Assembly (NCBI RefSeq): GCF_025502585.1
Contig: NZ_CP106679.1
Span: forward strand, 1,035,001 to 1,099,000
Reading direction: 5' to 3'
Source: Reichenbachiella agarivorans
Lineage (GTDB): Bacteria > Bacteroidota > Bacteroidia > Cytophagales > Cyclobacteriaceae
DNA length: 64,000 nt
Part shown: piece by piece, positions 25,663 through 35,053 of the stretch
Position numbering within the stretch: the first letter of the stretch is position 1
Layout of the letters: every line of letters begins with the position of its first letter
Position numbers and translations under genes: made by a program
The notes under the pieces: generated by a model
Database searches by the model: none
What the model saw: only the letters and a program-made list of their open reading frames with translations
Told to the model about the DNA's origin: nothing

Positions 25663-26856
25663 ATGTCAGGATGTAGTTCATGTGGGGTACTTACAGCAGC
25701 AGACGGAAACGTAAAGGGCTGTAACAGTAATGGAGGATGTAGCAGCGGTGGTTGCAACAAAATGAACGTATTTGATTGGTTGTCTAACATGGACAATCCA
25801 ACCAACGATCAATTCGATATTTTAGAAATCAGATTCAAAAACGGTCGCAAGGAGTTTTTTAGAAACACCAATGACCTAGAACTTCATCCTGGTGATCCAG
25901 TTGTGGTAGATGTGCCCAATGGTCACCACTTGGGTTATGTATCGCTACAAGGTGAGCTTGTGCGTCTGCAGATGCAAAAGAAAAAAGTCAAGAACGATGA
26001 TGAAATACGCAGCATCTACCGCATTGCCAACCAGAAAGATCTCGAAAAATTTGATTCCGTTCAAAAACGAGAAAACCCGACCCTATTCCGCACCAGAGAA
26101 ATCATCAATACGCTGAAACTCAATATGAAGCTCACGGATATTGAATACCAAGCGGACAATTCCAAAGCGACATTTTACTACTCTGCAGAAGAAAGAGTGG
26201 ATTTTAGAGAACTGATCAAGCAATTGGCGGGAGAGTTCAAAATCCGCGTAGAGATGCGTCAAATCAGTTTGAGGCAAGAAGCCAGCCGACTAGGTGGTAT
26301 CGGATCGTGCGGCAGAGAACTTTGCTGCTCTACTTGGTTGTCAGAGTTCAAAAGTGTCTCTACATCAGCAGCGAGATATCAAAACTTGTCTCTCAACCCG
26401 AGCAAACTATCCGGTCAATGTGGCCGACTCAAGTGCTGTCTCAACTATGAGTTGGAGACCTACATAGAAGCTCTAGAGCATATCCCTCAGGTAGACAAAG
26501 GGCTACTCACTGAGCAAGGCGAGGCTAGACTACAAAAAACTGACATCTTCAGAAAAATCATGTGGTTTGGTTACAAAAATGACAGTGCATGGATCGCTCT
26601 CTCTGCTGAGAGAGTCATTGAAATCCAAAAACTCAATGCAGCTGGAAAAACACCTCAGTCCTTGATCGAAAACATCAAGGAGCCAGAAATGGAGTTTCAA
26701 TCACTCAATAGTGATCTGGAGCAGATGGACAAGAAATTCAACAAGAAAGGAAAGTCCTCCTCCAACAAGAAAAGAAGAAATAAGAGCAGAAATAAGTTTA
26801 GAAAATCGCCAAACAAAAGCAACCAAAACAATCAGAAAAAACCTAATCAATCATGA
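25663..26856 (+). CDS. ricT: PSP1 domain protein, RicT/YaaT-like
   Basis: 397 residues. The PSP1 domain carries the conserved RLGGIGSCGRELCCSTWL and GQCGRLKCCLNYE segments with paired Cys. In Bacillus the homologue RicT (YaaT) joins RicA and RicF in an Fe-S-containing complex that aids RNase Y cleavage and phosphorelay; the role in Bacteroidota is not established. Unusual here are five Cys in the first 31 residues within Gly/Ser-rich sequence (Cys4, 7, 20, 26, 31), and a Lys/Asn-rich tail of about 45 residues (KKRRNKSRNKFRKSPNKSN) fit for RNA binding. Overlaps gldH by 4 bases, a common gene pair in the phylum. Confidence 0.88.
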   Translation: MSGCSSCGVLTAADGNVKGCNSNGGCSSGGCNKMNVFDWLSNMDNPTNDQFDILEIRFKNGRKEFFRNTNDLELHPGDPVVVDVPNGHHLGYVSLQGELVRLQMQKKKVKNDDEIRSIYRIANQKDLEKFDSVQKRENPTLFRTREIINTLKLNMKLTDIEYQADNSKATFYYSAEERVDFRELIKQLAGEFKIRVEMRQISLRQEASRLGGIGSCGRELCCSTWLSEFKSVSTSAARYQNLSLNPSKLSGQCGRLKCCLNYELETYIEALEHIPQVDKGLLTEQGEARLQKTDIFRKIMWFGYKNDSAWIALSAERVIEIQKLNAAGKTPQSLIENIKEPEMEFQSLNSDLEQMDKKFNKKGKSSSNKKRRNKSRNKFRKSPNKSNQNNQKKPNQS

Positions 26857-27332
26857 AAACACACTTAATTCTTTTGTCTGCGACTATCTTCTCTGCATTT
26901 TTTTATTCTTGCTCTAGTGATACACTCATTGACAAAAACCATGATATCACAGAAGGTGTATGGCATGTAGACTCTCTGGCTACTTTTCACTTCGGGGTAG
27001 AGGACAGTACACAGGCCTATGATATTTCATACATCATTAGGTATGCCGTGGGGTACCCCTACTACAATCTGTACGTAACCTATTACCTAGAAGACTCGAC
27101 AGAGCAAATCATTGATTCCAAGCTCCAAGAACTCGTCTTGTTTGACAAAAAAACGGGGACCCCACTGGGCGATGGAGTAGGCGATTTATTTGATCGTGAA
27201 GTATTGATTTTTGAAAACTACAAATTCAATACTACTGGAGATCATTCGTTCAAAATCAAGCAATTCATGAGAATGGAAGAACTGCCTGGTATCCTCTCAT
27301 TTGGATTGAAGGTAGAAAAATCAGAGAAGTAA
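26853..27332 (+). CDS. gldH: Gliding motility lipoprotein GldH
   Basis: 159 residues with a lipobox (AFFYSC, Cys near 20). The mature part (ITEGVWHVDSLATFHFGVED, then YNLYVTYYLEDS and GDGVGDLFDREVLIF) matches GldH, needed for gliding and T9SS-related surface translocation in Flavobacterium. The position directly after a RicT-type gene with ATGA overlap is the usual one. Its presence suggests gliding ability but the core gldKLMN cluster lies elsewhere. Confidence 0.9.
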   Translation: MKTHLILLSATIFSAFFYSCSSDTLIDKNHDITEGVWHVDSLATFHFGVEDSTQAYDISYIIRYAVGYPYYNLYVTYYLEDSTEQIIDSKLQELVLFDKKTGTPLGDGVGDLFDREVLIFENYKFNTTGDHSFKIKQFMRMEELPGILSFGLKVEKSEK

Positions 27333-27369
27333 GAAATACAGATCGTCCTACACGGACACAAATTGAAGT

Positions 27370-30300
27370 CTAACTTTCTTCTTTCAGATTTCTAAAAATC
27401 AAACGATTGAGTCGCTCCTTGACATGCTCTGGGTCTGCCCATAACTGTCGGCTGTAAACTCGTGTGTAAGGCCAGTTCTTTTGTCTCAGGGTAAAATCTC
27501 TATAAACATGTGCGTCTTTGACAGAAACTGATTGATGATAGTAATCATCATCTGTCAACACAGCACCAGCATAATCCTTGCCTTCTTTGATGGTCAGATC
27601 AATGTTAGGAAAGCTTTCTACTAGCCTGATGTCTTCAAATTTCTCATAACCCAACTTCTCTATTTTTGACTTCAGGTACCAGCCTGACGAATGCCCAAGC
27701 TCCTGAGAATCATACTTGATATCCTGACCTTCGGAGATTTTGTGCGCAAACTCTAGGTACTTCTTGAGCAGTTTTGGTCCCTCATTTTTACTATCATCTA
27801 CCCGCAATTGCTGTGGATGAATACTGGAGATCAAATAGATTTTTTCCCTGGCACGTGTGATGGCTACATTGAGACGGTTTTCTCCACCATCGGCATTCAG
27901 ACTACCAAAATGCATATTCAACTTTCCACTACTATCAGGCGCATAGACGGTAGAGAAAATAATCACATCCTTTTCGTCCCCTTGGATATTCTCAATGTTT
28001 TTGACAATCAAGGTCTCAGGGATCAGGAAATTGTGATCAATCGCATACTGCTCCAGATGCTCTATGATGAACATCTGCTGACGGGAATTGAAAGTCACAA
28101 TTCCAATCTCTAACTCAGGTCGCTGGTCCAGCAATCGCTTGACCAATCTAGAGACTTCCTGCGCTTCTACCTGATTGTCATTCTTTTCCCAGACACCCTC
28201 CACTTTGAGGTACTCGATCGCTGCCTTGTGTTGGTTTACCTCCTCAAAATCAGGCAGCATTTTGAGTCTATTCCCATAAAAGTGCTCATTAGAGAATCGA
28301 ATAAGGTCGATATTTTTGCTGCGGTAGTGTCCATTGAGTTGCACTTGCATTATGTGCTGATTGGCGAGATTGAGCAAGGAATCAAAATCCAACTCTGGTA
28401 GATCATCCTCATTCTCTTCTTCCCATCTGACCTGATACAGATCATTGGGTTTGAGCTGCTTGTCATCTCCAGCGATCACGACCTGCTTGCCTCGGTACAT
28501 GGCAGGCAATCCCTTCTCGACAAAACACTGTGAAGCCTCGTCAAAAATCACCAAATCAAACATTTTTTCCATTGGGAAAATAGCTGAGACGGACTCTGGA
28601 GAGGCCAACCAACAAGGCATCAAATCGAATATCTCTCTTGGGAAATTGCTCATCAATTTTCTCACTGGCCAGATTCTTCTCTTCTTTGTGACCTGATGAA
28701 ATAAGTCTCTGTAGGTTACCAGATTGTTGAGGCGATTGTATTCTACGCTTTTATAAACACGCTCTCGTGCTTTGATGAGCAATATTTCGTTGCTGATTCT
28801 CAGTTTTTCACGCACACATTCCTGTAGCTCAGATTGCAGGTCTTCCAACTTGTTGGAGCTCACTGCTCTCAAAATAGGGTATTTCAATTCCAAGTGGTCA
28901 ATCCAAGCCAACTTCAATGAATTCATAAAATCCCTTTGCCATACCTCAGCATCTATTTTGGAGGAATGATCTTTGAGTTTCTCGATGATATTTTTCTCTT
29001 CATTGTTCAGATTGTCACTGAGCTGGTCAAACTCACAAAGGGAGTCAAAATCCTTTCGCAGCGTAGACAAAAGCACCCCTGTTTCCATCTGTCTAGAAAA
29101 TATCTCCCGCATCTGAGGAATAGAGAAATAGATCAACCAGTTTTTCAACTTTTCTCCAATTGGCTCTAATGAAGTCACCAGTTTTTTCAGCTTCTCAGTA
29201 TAGATTTCCTCCGTATGCGTCTCCAGCGAAATATAATCCCTGAGCGGACGTATTTCGTTGAGAATGTCACGTGCCTCGATGCTTTGTTTTTGGAAGAAAA
29301 ACCAGTTTTGGACATTGATTCGATTATAAATATCAGGGAGACGGTTGAGACCATCGCCATTCTTGAAGCGAGACATGTTGTGTTCCAGATTCAAGCGATT
29401 GTCTACCATCGTGACCAGCGTACTGAAATCCTCTTTGTTGTTTCGCAATTGATTGGCAACCAACACTCTGGTGATAAATATTTTGTCTTTGGAAAAAAAC
29501 TTCCAAGTAAACCAACGAAAGATATTTTCTCTCGCACTGATACCCCGCTCCAAAACCTCTTGGAATCTACCCAATTCCGAACTATGCAAGGAGAGTTCTG
29601 GCCCTCGTCCTTTGAAAAACTGCAATACAATTTTTTCTACCTCGACCACTTCCTGTTTGGTCACGGGTCGTATGGATATTTTGTTCAACTTTAGTACACC
29701 ATTGTACACATCTGGCTCCTGAAGGAGCTCGGATAGGTGTGTGATGTCGTCACGCTTGTCAATGATCTCCACCGCATCTTCAAACTTCAACTTCTTGCCA
29801 ACTGCCTTTTCCGTCACTGTCTCCAGTACATGGATGTAGTCATACATCTCATCCAGATGTTTCACCATGTTTTGTAGATCCGACATGGTCAACAGGGCAA
29901 AGGATTTGCGTTTGTACCAAGTGTAATTCTCGTTGAGGAAGCGAGAAGCATACTGGCTATAGGTTTGAATTTTCTTTAAAAACCCATCTACTTCATCAAA
30001 ATGAAAACCGCGGTACTCCTGATTGAGTGCAAAAAATGGTTCATGCGGACTGGATGTCAAATACAATTCCTTCACTGAGAGGCCACATTCCGATTCATCA
30101 AACAATGCATCTTTGAACTCCTCCAACTCCTCTTCCAACTGATCAATTCGTCGACTGGTCTTGAGAAAATTCCTTTCTATCTGGAGGGCATCCAAGGAAT
30201 TATTCATCGCCATGTAGTCAGTCAAGCGGTTCACTTGACCTTCGAGTTGCTCATAGATTGGTTTTCTATCGTTTTTGAAGTCATGGAGCAAACCGATGAA

Positions 30301-31407
30301 ATCGTTGAGTTGCTTCTCTTTCAAGCGACCAAACACCACATCCAATGCGGCTCGCTTTTGACTCACGACCAGCACGTTTTTGCCACGGGCAATGTAGTCT
30401 GCTACTAGGTTACATATCATCTGTGATTTGCCCGTACCAGGAGGTCCTTGCACCACAGCAGAGTTTCCTTTCTTGATGGCTTTGATGGCATTCTCTTGGT
30501 AGGCATCCATCTTGAATGGTGTGAAAGTCTGATCCTCTTTGACCCGCTTCAAGAACCTGTAATAAGATGAAGAATCCTTTTCATTATCATTTTCATCCAA
30601 ATTTCTCTCCAAGAAAAAGTCCTCCATCGAAGCATACTTGTCCTCCTCGATCAGTGTCATATAATCAGGCACCAAATAGGAGCCCGCCTGTGGGAAAATA
30701 CCCAACACGGCCTCTGGGAAGAGTTTTAACTCCCCTTCCTTTTCTAATAAATCCAAATCAGGTTTTTTGTAACTCTCAAAACGCTTCAAAACATCTTGAA
30801 AATTGTCCTGATTGAAATGCACCTCCATGTTGTGTGCCTTGAGTAGTTCGAAAAGATCCGTTCTAAATCCTGTACTCTCTCTGTCAAAATCATCAAAAAC
30901 CCGCTCCAACAATCCTTCGTCCAGGGACAGTCCGTTGTAAAAAGCATAAGCCAAAACAAATGACTTGTTGAGCGTAATGTTGACGTCCTTTCGGAAACTT
31001 ACATACCACTGCTTTTCATCAGATTCGAGGGTCACAGGAAAAAACATCAGCGGACAGCGGACAACCGTCCCGTCATTGAACTTGCCTTTGACGAAAGGCC
31101 AGCCGACATAGAGGTCTCTAGCACCCTGCTCCTCAAACACCAAATGATCCACACGTTTCAGCTTCTTCAACCGAGTAGATAGCTTGTTGCTATCCTTGTC
31201 TCTGCTGTCTTGTACACTGCATAGGGGTATTTTTGTCTTGCGTGCCATCAACCCCTTCATGATGTCGAAGGACGGTTGATTCAAGGCATAGTCAAACTCA
31301 TGGATATCTATAAACTGCTCTGAGAGCAGTTTGAGCAAGAGAATTGACCTGTTGCTTCCAGATAGGTTGGTTAATCGGCGAAGGTAGGATTTTAGGATCT
31401 CTTGCAT
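27370..31407 (-). CDS. Large SF1 (UPF1-like) helicase with DUF4011-like N terminus and possible C-terminal nuclease
   Basis: 1345 residues, alone in its transcription unit. An N-terminal 290 residues resemble DUF4011 (NLSGSNRSILLLK, LYVGWPFVKGKF, CPLMFFPVTLE). The helicase core has Walker A VVQGPPGTGKSQM (about 316-328), LVIFDEASQCF (about 955), IAGDDKQLKP, a coiled-coil insertion of about 500 residues between motifs Ia and II, ENIQGDEKDVIIFS (about 1140) and NRLNVAITRAREKIYL. The last 100 residues (SSGWYLKSKIEKLG, then ...GKDYAGAVLTDDDYYHQ and YRDFTLRQKNWPYTRVYS) look like the Vsr-type endonuclease fold (MTES_1575 family). Proteins of this build occur in defence islands and as standalone genes; no defence neighbours are seen here. 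Confidence 0.82.
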   Translation of the reverse strand: MQEILKSYLRRLTNLSGSNRSILLLKLLSEQFIDIHEFDYALNQPSFDIMKGLMARKTKIPLCSVQDSRDKDSNKLSTRLKKLKRVDHLVFEEQGARDLYVGWPFVKGKFNDGTVVRCPLMFFPVTLESDEKQWYVSFRKDVNITLNKSFVLAYAFYNGLSLDEGLLERVFDDFDRESTGFRTDLFELLKAHNMEVHFNQDNFQDVLKRFESYKKPDLDLLEKEGELKLFPEAVLGIFPQAGSYLVPDYMTLIEEDKYASMEDFFLERNLDENDNEKDSSSYYRFLKRVKEDQTFTPFKMDAYQENAIKAIKKGNSAVVQGPPGTGKSQMICNLVADYIARGKNVLVVSQKRAALDVVFGRLKEKQLNDFIGLLHDFKNDRKPIYEQLEGQVNRLTDYMAMNNSLDALQIERNFLKTSRRIDQLEEELEEFKDALFDESECGLSVKELYLTSSPHEPFFALNQEYRGFHFDEVDGFLKKIQTYSQYASRFLNENYTWYKRKSFALLTMSDLQNMVKHLDEMYDYIHVLETVTEKAVGKKLKFEDAVEIIDKRDDITHLSELLQEPDVYNGVLKLNKISIRPVTKQEVVEVEKIVLQFFKGRGPELSLHSSELGRFQEVLERGISARENIFRWFTWKFFSKDKIFITRVLVANQLRNNKEDFSTLVTMVDNRLNLEHNMSRFKNGDGLNRLPDIYNRINVQNWFFFQKQSIEARDILNEIRPLRDYISLETHTEEIYTEKLKKLVTSLEPIGEKLKNWLIYFSIPQMREIFSRQMETGVLLSTLRKDFDSLCEFDQLSDNLNNEEKNIIEKLKDHSSKIDAEVWQRDFMNSLKLAWIDHLELKYPILRAVSSNKLEDLQSELQECVREKLRISNEILLIKARERVYKSVEYNRLNNLVTYRDLFHQVTKKRRIWPVRKLMSNFPREIFDLMPCWLASPESVSAIFPMEKMFDLVIFDEASQCFVEKGLPAMYRGKQVVIAGDDKQLKPNDLYQVRWEEENEDDLPELDFDSLLNLANQHIMQVQLNGHYRSKNIDLIRFSNEHFYGNRLKMLPDFEEVNQHKAAIEYLKVEGVWEKNDNQVEAQEVSRLVKRLLDQRPELEIGIVTFNSRQQMFIIEHLEQYAIDHNFLIPETLIVKNIENIQGDEKDVIIFSTVYAPDSSGKLNMHFGSLNADGGENRLNVAITRAREKIYLISSIHPQQLRVDDSKNEGPKLLKKYLEFAHKISEGQDIKYDSQELGHSSGWYLKSKIEKLGYEKFEDIRLVESFPNIDLTIKEGKDYAGAVLTDDDYYHQSVSVKDAHVYRDFTLRQKNWPYTRVYSRQLWADPEHVKERLNRLIFRNLKEES

Positions 31408-31465
31408 AACGACTGTTGAGTTTCTAAAATAATGAAGTGCTACGACTTTATATCCAATTCAGGAT

Positions 31466-32395
31466 TTAATCTGCCACTTTTAAATACGGTCTAATTTTAT
31501 CAAAGGTAGGCTCATCCAAAATTACGATTTTTTTGAGTGCATCTACAGACTGATAATCCCCGTGTTGTTTGCGGTATTTGATTATGGCATTGGCCAGTTT
31601 ATAATTGATATACGGATGAGTGGACAACTCCTCTGTAGTCGCTGTATTCATGTTTAATTGTCGGATGTTGGTCACGGTAAATGTCGTGTGTTCCAAAATT
31701 ATATCCGCGACACTGTCTTTCATGTAATCAATTTCATATACCTGCATACGATCGACGAATCCACCCAATCTCTCACGATGACTCACCACCTTTCTCGCCC
31801 AAAAAGAGCCAATGCCTCTGATGGTTTTTAGTTCTGTGGTATCTGCTAAATTCAGGTCATAAATGACCTGCTCCTTCTGCTCTTTTTTGGGTATCACAGG
31901 TAGGGACTGTTCGTTTCTCAGAGGTTGATAGGCTTTATTTATTCTCAATTTTTCCTCAGGAAGAAAATACATGTAGTCATAATATGCCTTGACAAGCCGT
32001 GTGTTGATCCCATATATTTTGAGCAAATCTTCCTTTCGTTTGAATCGCCCACCTTTGGTTACGTATTTTTCTATCCGCTTTGATACACTCTCCGAAAAAC
32101 CCATTTCCCTCCATTGCTCGGCATCTATCAGATTGGGATCGAAATGCTTTGCCAAAACACGAAGATCCTCATCTTCAGTCACCTTGATTTGACTCTTCAA
32201 CTCCTTCATCCAAACGTCCAAAACCTCTTGATCCTTGGCACTAGAGTCGAGTTGATGTCCTGATAGGTATGACTTGTATAGTTGTGGGATAAAAAGGACA
32301 AACACCAAAAGTGGTACAAGGACAAAAAGCCCTCGGATCTCTGTACTGGTGAAGCCAAAGTACCGTCTCAGGTAGTTTTTTAGTGGGTTGGACAC
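31466..32395 (-). CDS. ComEA-like helix-hairpin-helix DNA-binding protein
   Basis: 309 residues: a membrane segment near the N terminus (GLFVLVPLLVFVLFIPQLY), then several HhH units: DPNLIDAEQWREMGFSE..., KEDLLKIYGINTRL, NLADTTELKTIRGIGSFWA and NMNTATTEELSTHPYINYKL. This is the Bacteroidota type of ComEA family protein, which may bind incoming DNA at the outer face of the inner membrane. Whether it acts in competence is unknown; no other com genes are nearby. Flanked by the helicase and a beta-helix lipoprotein gene, all on the minus strand. Confidence 0.82.
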   Translation of the reverse strand: MSNPLKNYLRRYFGFTSTEIRGLFVLVPLLVFVLFIPQLYKSYLSGHQLDSSAKDQEVLDVWMKELKSQIKVTEDEDLRVLAKHFDPNLIDAEQWREMGFSESVSKRIEKYVTKGGRFKRKEDLLKIYGINTRLVKAYYDYMYFLPEEKLRINKAYQPLRNEQSLPVIPKKEQKEQVIYDLNLADTTELKTIRGIGSFWARKVVSHRERLGGFVDRMQVYEIDYMKDSVADIILEHTTFTVTNIRQLNMNTATTEELSTHPYINYKLANAIIKYRKQHGDYQSVDALKKIVILDEPTFDKIRPYLKVAD

Positions 32396-32426
32396 AAACT
32401 AAAATTAAGAAATCCTTGGGGATTTT

Positions 32427-33824
32427 CTAGGGCAAAGAATCTTTTCTTTCGTACGCGCCCCAGTCTGGCATAGCATCCCTCGGGGTACCCAGTAGGTCAA
32501 AGACAATGGCTGATGGTGTACCTCTATCTCTGGCGCTCGCCAATGAGTCCAATTGGTAGTTGTAGAATGCTGGCGCATAAAAACCTGGAAAATTAGACTT
32601 TTGACTGATCACATTGCCCAGCTCTTCATAGTCACTGTTGGCAGACCGTATAATGTTGTTGTTAAGTAAGATGGAGACATTGGCTTGTCCAGAAACCGAT
32701 ATTGTCAATTCTTCATCCAATTCACCCCAGATGATAGAGTTGATTAGTTCCACATTTAGCTCCTCTATCAAAGCAGAACCATCACCAAGTAAGAGGTTGT
32801 CGGACAAGATCACAGAAGCTTGGTCTCTGGTGTACAGACTCGGTGCATTGGTAAAAGTACAGTGCTCATACTTATAATTGCCTCCAATATAATTGCCTAG
32901 CAGTTCAGTTTGGCAATTGTAAATTTCTGTGTTGTAAACATGGATATCTGAGTTGAAAGCCAAAATTCCTGACGAAGACATGTGTGCAATACTCGTGTTG
33001 GACACTACCAAATCAAAATCCGCATCGTCATCAGGACTACCGACGCGTAGACCTATTACGCCATTTTTGATGAGGGCATGATCAATGATATTGTCCTTGC
33101 TGCCTTCTAGAAACAGTATCGCATTCCATTGGCCAGGTGCTACTTCGTAGTCTGGATCGAGACGTGTGTTTCGGATGATTACTTTGCTATCCGCTGTACC
33201 GTTGACCAATAAAGTCCCTGCCACTGCCAAGGCAGAGTTGTTGTCTATGTAAATACGAGTGCCAGGTTCTACTGTCAGTGAACAATCCTTGGCAATCAAG
33301 ACAGTGTCATACAACACATAGGGTTTGCCTGCTGTCCATACCGCATCGCATTCGATTACTTCACGATCCAAGAAATTGGCATCCTGCCCCCAAGCCACCA
33401 GCTTGACATCCTTTTGCTGTTGGTTGTACTCCATGACAACAGAGTCCTTGACCAAATAAGGCAAGGATTCATCCATAGGGTCGATCAAGACATCAACCAA
33501 CACGAGCAAACTGTCCTTACCAAAAATCACTTCGTTCTTGAAAGACTCTGTGCGAATACCGTTGATGGTCAGGCCATATGGAGAATCACGATTTCCTCCC
33601 AAAAACAAACGATCGATCTGAATTGCTTTTTGGTTGGGATTATAAATCCTGAATCTCCTTGTGATGCTACCCACACTACTCAACAACGTGTCGAATTTGA
33701 CGGTATCTGAAGAAAACAAAAGAGACTCGGAGCTGTCACGAGAAATTTCTTCCTCCACTGGATCACAGGATTGGATCAGCACCCAAATACCTAGGGCAAC
33801 TAATAAAGGAAGTTTTATTTTCAA
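32427..33824 (-). CDS. Lipoprotein with right-handed beta-helix
   Basis: 465 residues. Signal peptide with lipobox (WVLIQSC, Cys at residue 20). After about 150 residues of beta-sandwich-like sequence, a parallel beta-helix follows: VEPGTRIYIDNNSALAVAGTL, NIIDHALIKNGVIGLRVG, LVVSNTSIAHMSSSGILAFN, IHVYNTEIYNCQTELLGN, each about one coil. The C-terminal segment ends DAMPDWGAYERKDSLP, like the closing motif of many secreted right-handed beta-helix proteins (DIGAYE). No lyase active site was recognised. Surface or periplasmic, function unknown. Confidence 0.8.
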   Translation of the reverse strand: MKIKLPLLVALGIWVLIQSCDPVEEEISRDSSESLLFSSDTVKFDTLLSSVGSITRRFRIYNPNQKAIQIDRLFLGGNRDSPYGLTINGIRTESFKNEVIFGKDSLLVLVDVLIDPMDESLPYLVKDSVVMEYNQQQKDVKLVAWGQDANFLDREVIECDAVWTAGKPYVLYDTVLIAKDCSLTVEPGTRIYIDNNSALAVAGTLLVNGTADSKVIIRNTRLDPDYEVAPGQWNAILFLEGSKDNIIDHALIKNGVIGLRVGSPDDDADFDLVVSNTSIAHMSSSGILAFNSDIHVYNTEIYNCQTELLGNYIGGNYKYEHCTFTNAPSLYTRDQASVILSDNLLLGDGSALIEELNVELINSIIWGELDEELTISVSGQANVSILLNNNIIRSANSDYEELGNVISQKSNFPGFYAPAFYNYQLDSLASARDRGTPSAIVFDLLGTPRDAMPDWGAYERKDSLP

Positions 33825-33848
33825 ATTGTTTGCTTAATGGTAAGACTA

Positions 33849-34919
33849 TTAAGACTCTCCGTCTTTTAATTTATTGGCATTCTCTGCAATTCGTAGTTCT
33901 TCTATGAAATTGCCAATCTCGCCATCCATCACGGTGGGTAAGTTGTGCTGAGAATACCCAATGCGGTGGTCTGTCACTCGCCCTTGTGCATAATTGTACG
34001 TTCTGATCTTGTCAGCACGGTCACCACTACCGACCATTGACTTGCGCTGCGCACCTACCGCATCATTGTGTTTTTTCAATTCGATATCGTATATCCTACC
34101 TCTCAGGACTTTCAATGCCTTCTCCAGGTTTTTAATCTGGCTTTTCTCATCCTGACAAGAAACTACCAATCCTGTAGGAATGTGCGTCAAGCGGATCGCA
34201 GAATAAGTGGTGTTCACAGATTGTCCGCCTGGACCGCTGGAGCAGAATGTGTCCTTTCGTACGTCATTCATATCGATCTGTACATCAACCTCTTCCATCT
34301 CTGGCAGTACCGCTACGGTAGCTGCCGATGTATGTACTCTCCCCTGAGTCTCGGTCGCTGGCACTCGTTGTACACGGTGCACACCCGACTCGAACTTCAG
34401 CTTGCCATAGACATCTTCACCCGTCACCATACTGATGATCTCTTTGTACCCTCCAGAAGTCCCCTCTGTCAAATCCATCACGTTGAGCTTCCATCCCTGC
34501 ATTTCGGCGTAGCGCTTATACATCCTAAATAAATCTCCCGCAAATATTGCCGCCTCGTCTCCACCGGTTCCAGCTCTGATCTCTAGTATGGAATTTTTGT
34601 CATCATTTGGATCTTTGGGGATGAGCATGTCTTTGAGGATTGCTTGCATCTCCTCCTTTTTGGGCTCCAGTTCCTCCAGTTCCATTTTGGCCATTTCTCT
34701 GAATTCTGGATCTTTTTCCTTCTCCAAAATCTCTCTCGAACTGGCTATATTGTCCAATATCATGCGATATTCATCGTACTTGATCACAATCTTCTCCAAG
34801 TCTTTGTACTCCTTGCTCAACTTTGAATAGTTGCTCATATCGTTCATAGCATCTGGCTGTACGACCAATTGGCCTACTTCTTCGAACCTGTGCTTTATAT
34901 CTTCTAACTTGTCAATCAT
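33849..34919 (-). CDS. prfA: Peptide chain release factor 1
   Basis: 356 residues, standard RF1 length. It ends translation at UAA and UAG. Seen: the codon-recognition motif VQRVPATETQGRVHTSA with the PxT tripeptide PAT that marks RF1 rather than RF2, and the catalytic GGQ loop in CSSGPGGQSVNTTYSAIR. There is no programmed frameshift. It is the upstream neighbour of the beta-helix lipoprotein (24-base spacer) and is probably cotranscribed with it. Confidence 0.97.
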   Translation of the reverse strand: MIDKLEDIKHRFEEVGQLVVQPDAMNDMSNYSKLSKEYKDLEKIVIKYDEYRMILDNIASSREILEKEKDPEFREMAKMELEELEPKKEEMQAILKDMLIPKDPNDDKNSILEIRAGTGGDEAAIFAGDLFRMYKRYAEMQGWKLNVMDLTEGTSGGYKEIISMVTGEDVYGKLKFESGVHRVQRVPATETQGRVHTSAATVAVLPEMEEVDVQIDMNDVRKDTFCSSGPGGQSVNTTYSAIRLTHIPTGLVVSCQDEKSQIKNLEKALKVLRGRIYDIELKKHNDAVGAQRKSMVGSGDRADKIRTYNYAQGRVTDHRIGYSQHNLPTVMDGEIGNFIEELRIAENANKLKDGES

Positions 34920-35053
34920 GTATTACTATTTTCCACAAAACTAATGAATGGAGTTGGTCTAAAAAATCTAAAATACGTACCTAGTGTCATGTGGAGTCTA
35001 ATAAGCCTACGAAATCGAGATTTCTACTAAATTGCGTACAAAATTATCTGTTC

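Noticed and set aside
29215-29694. 159-residue plus-strand frame inside the helicase gene
   Set aside because: It is antisense to a well-supported coding frame and has no recognisable domain; a shadow frame.
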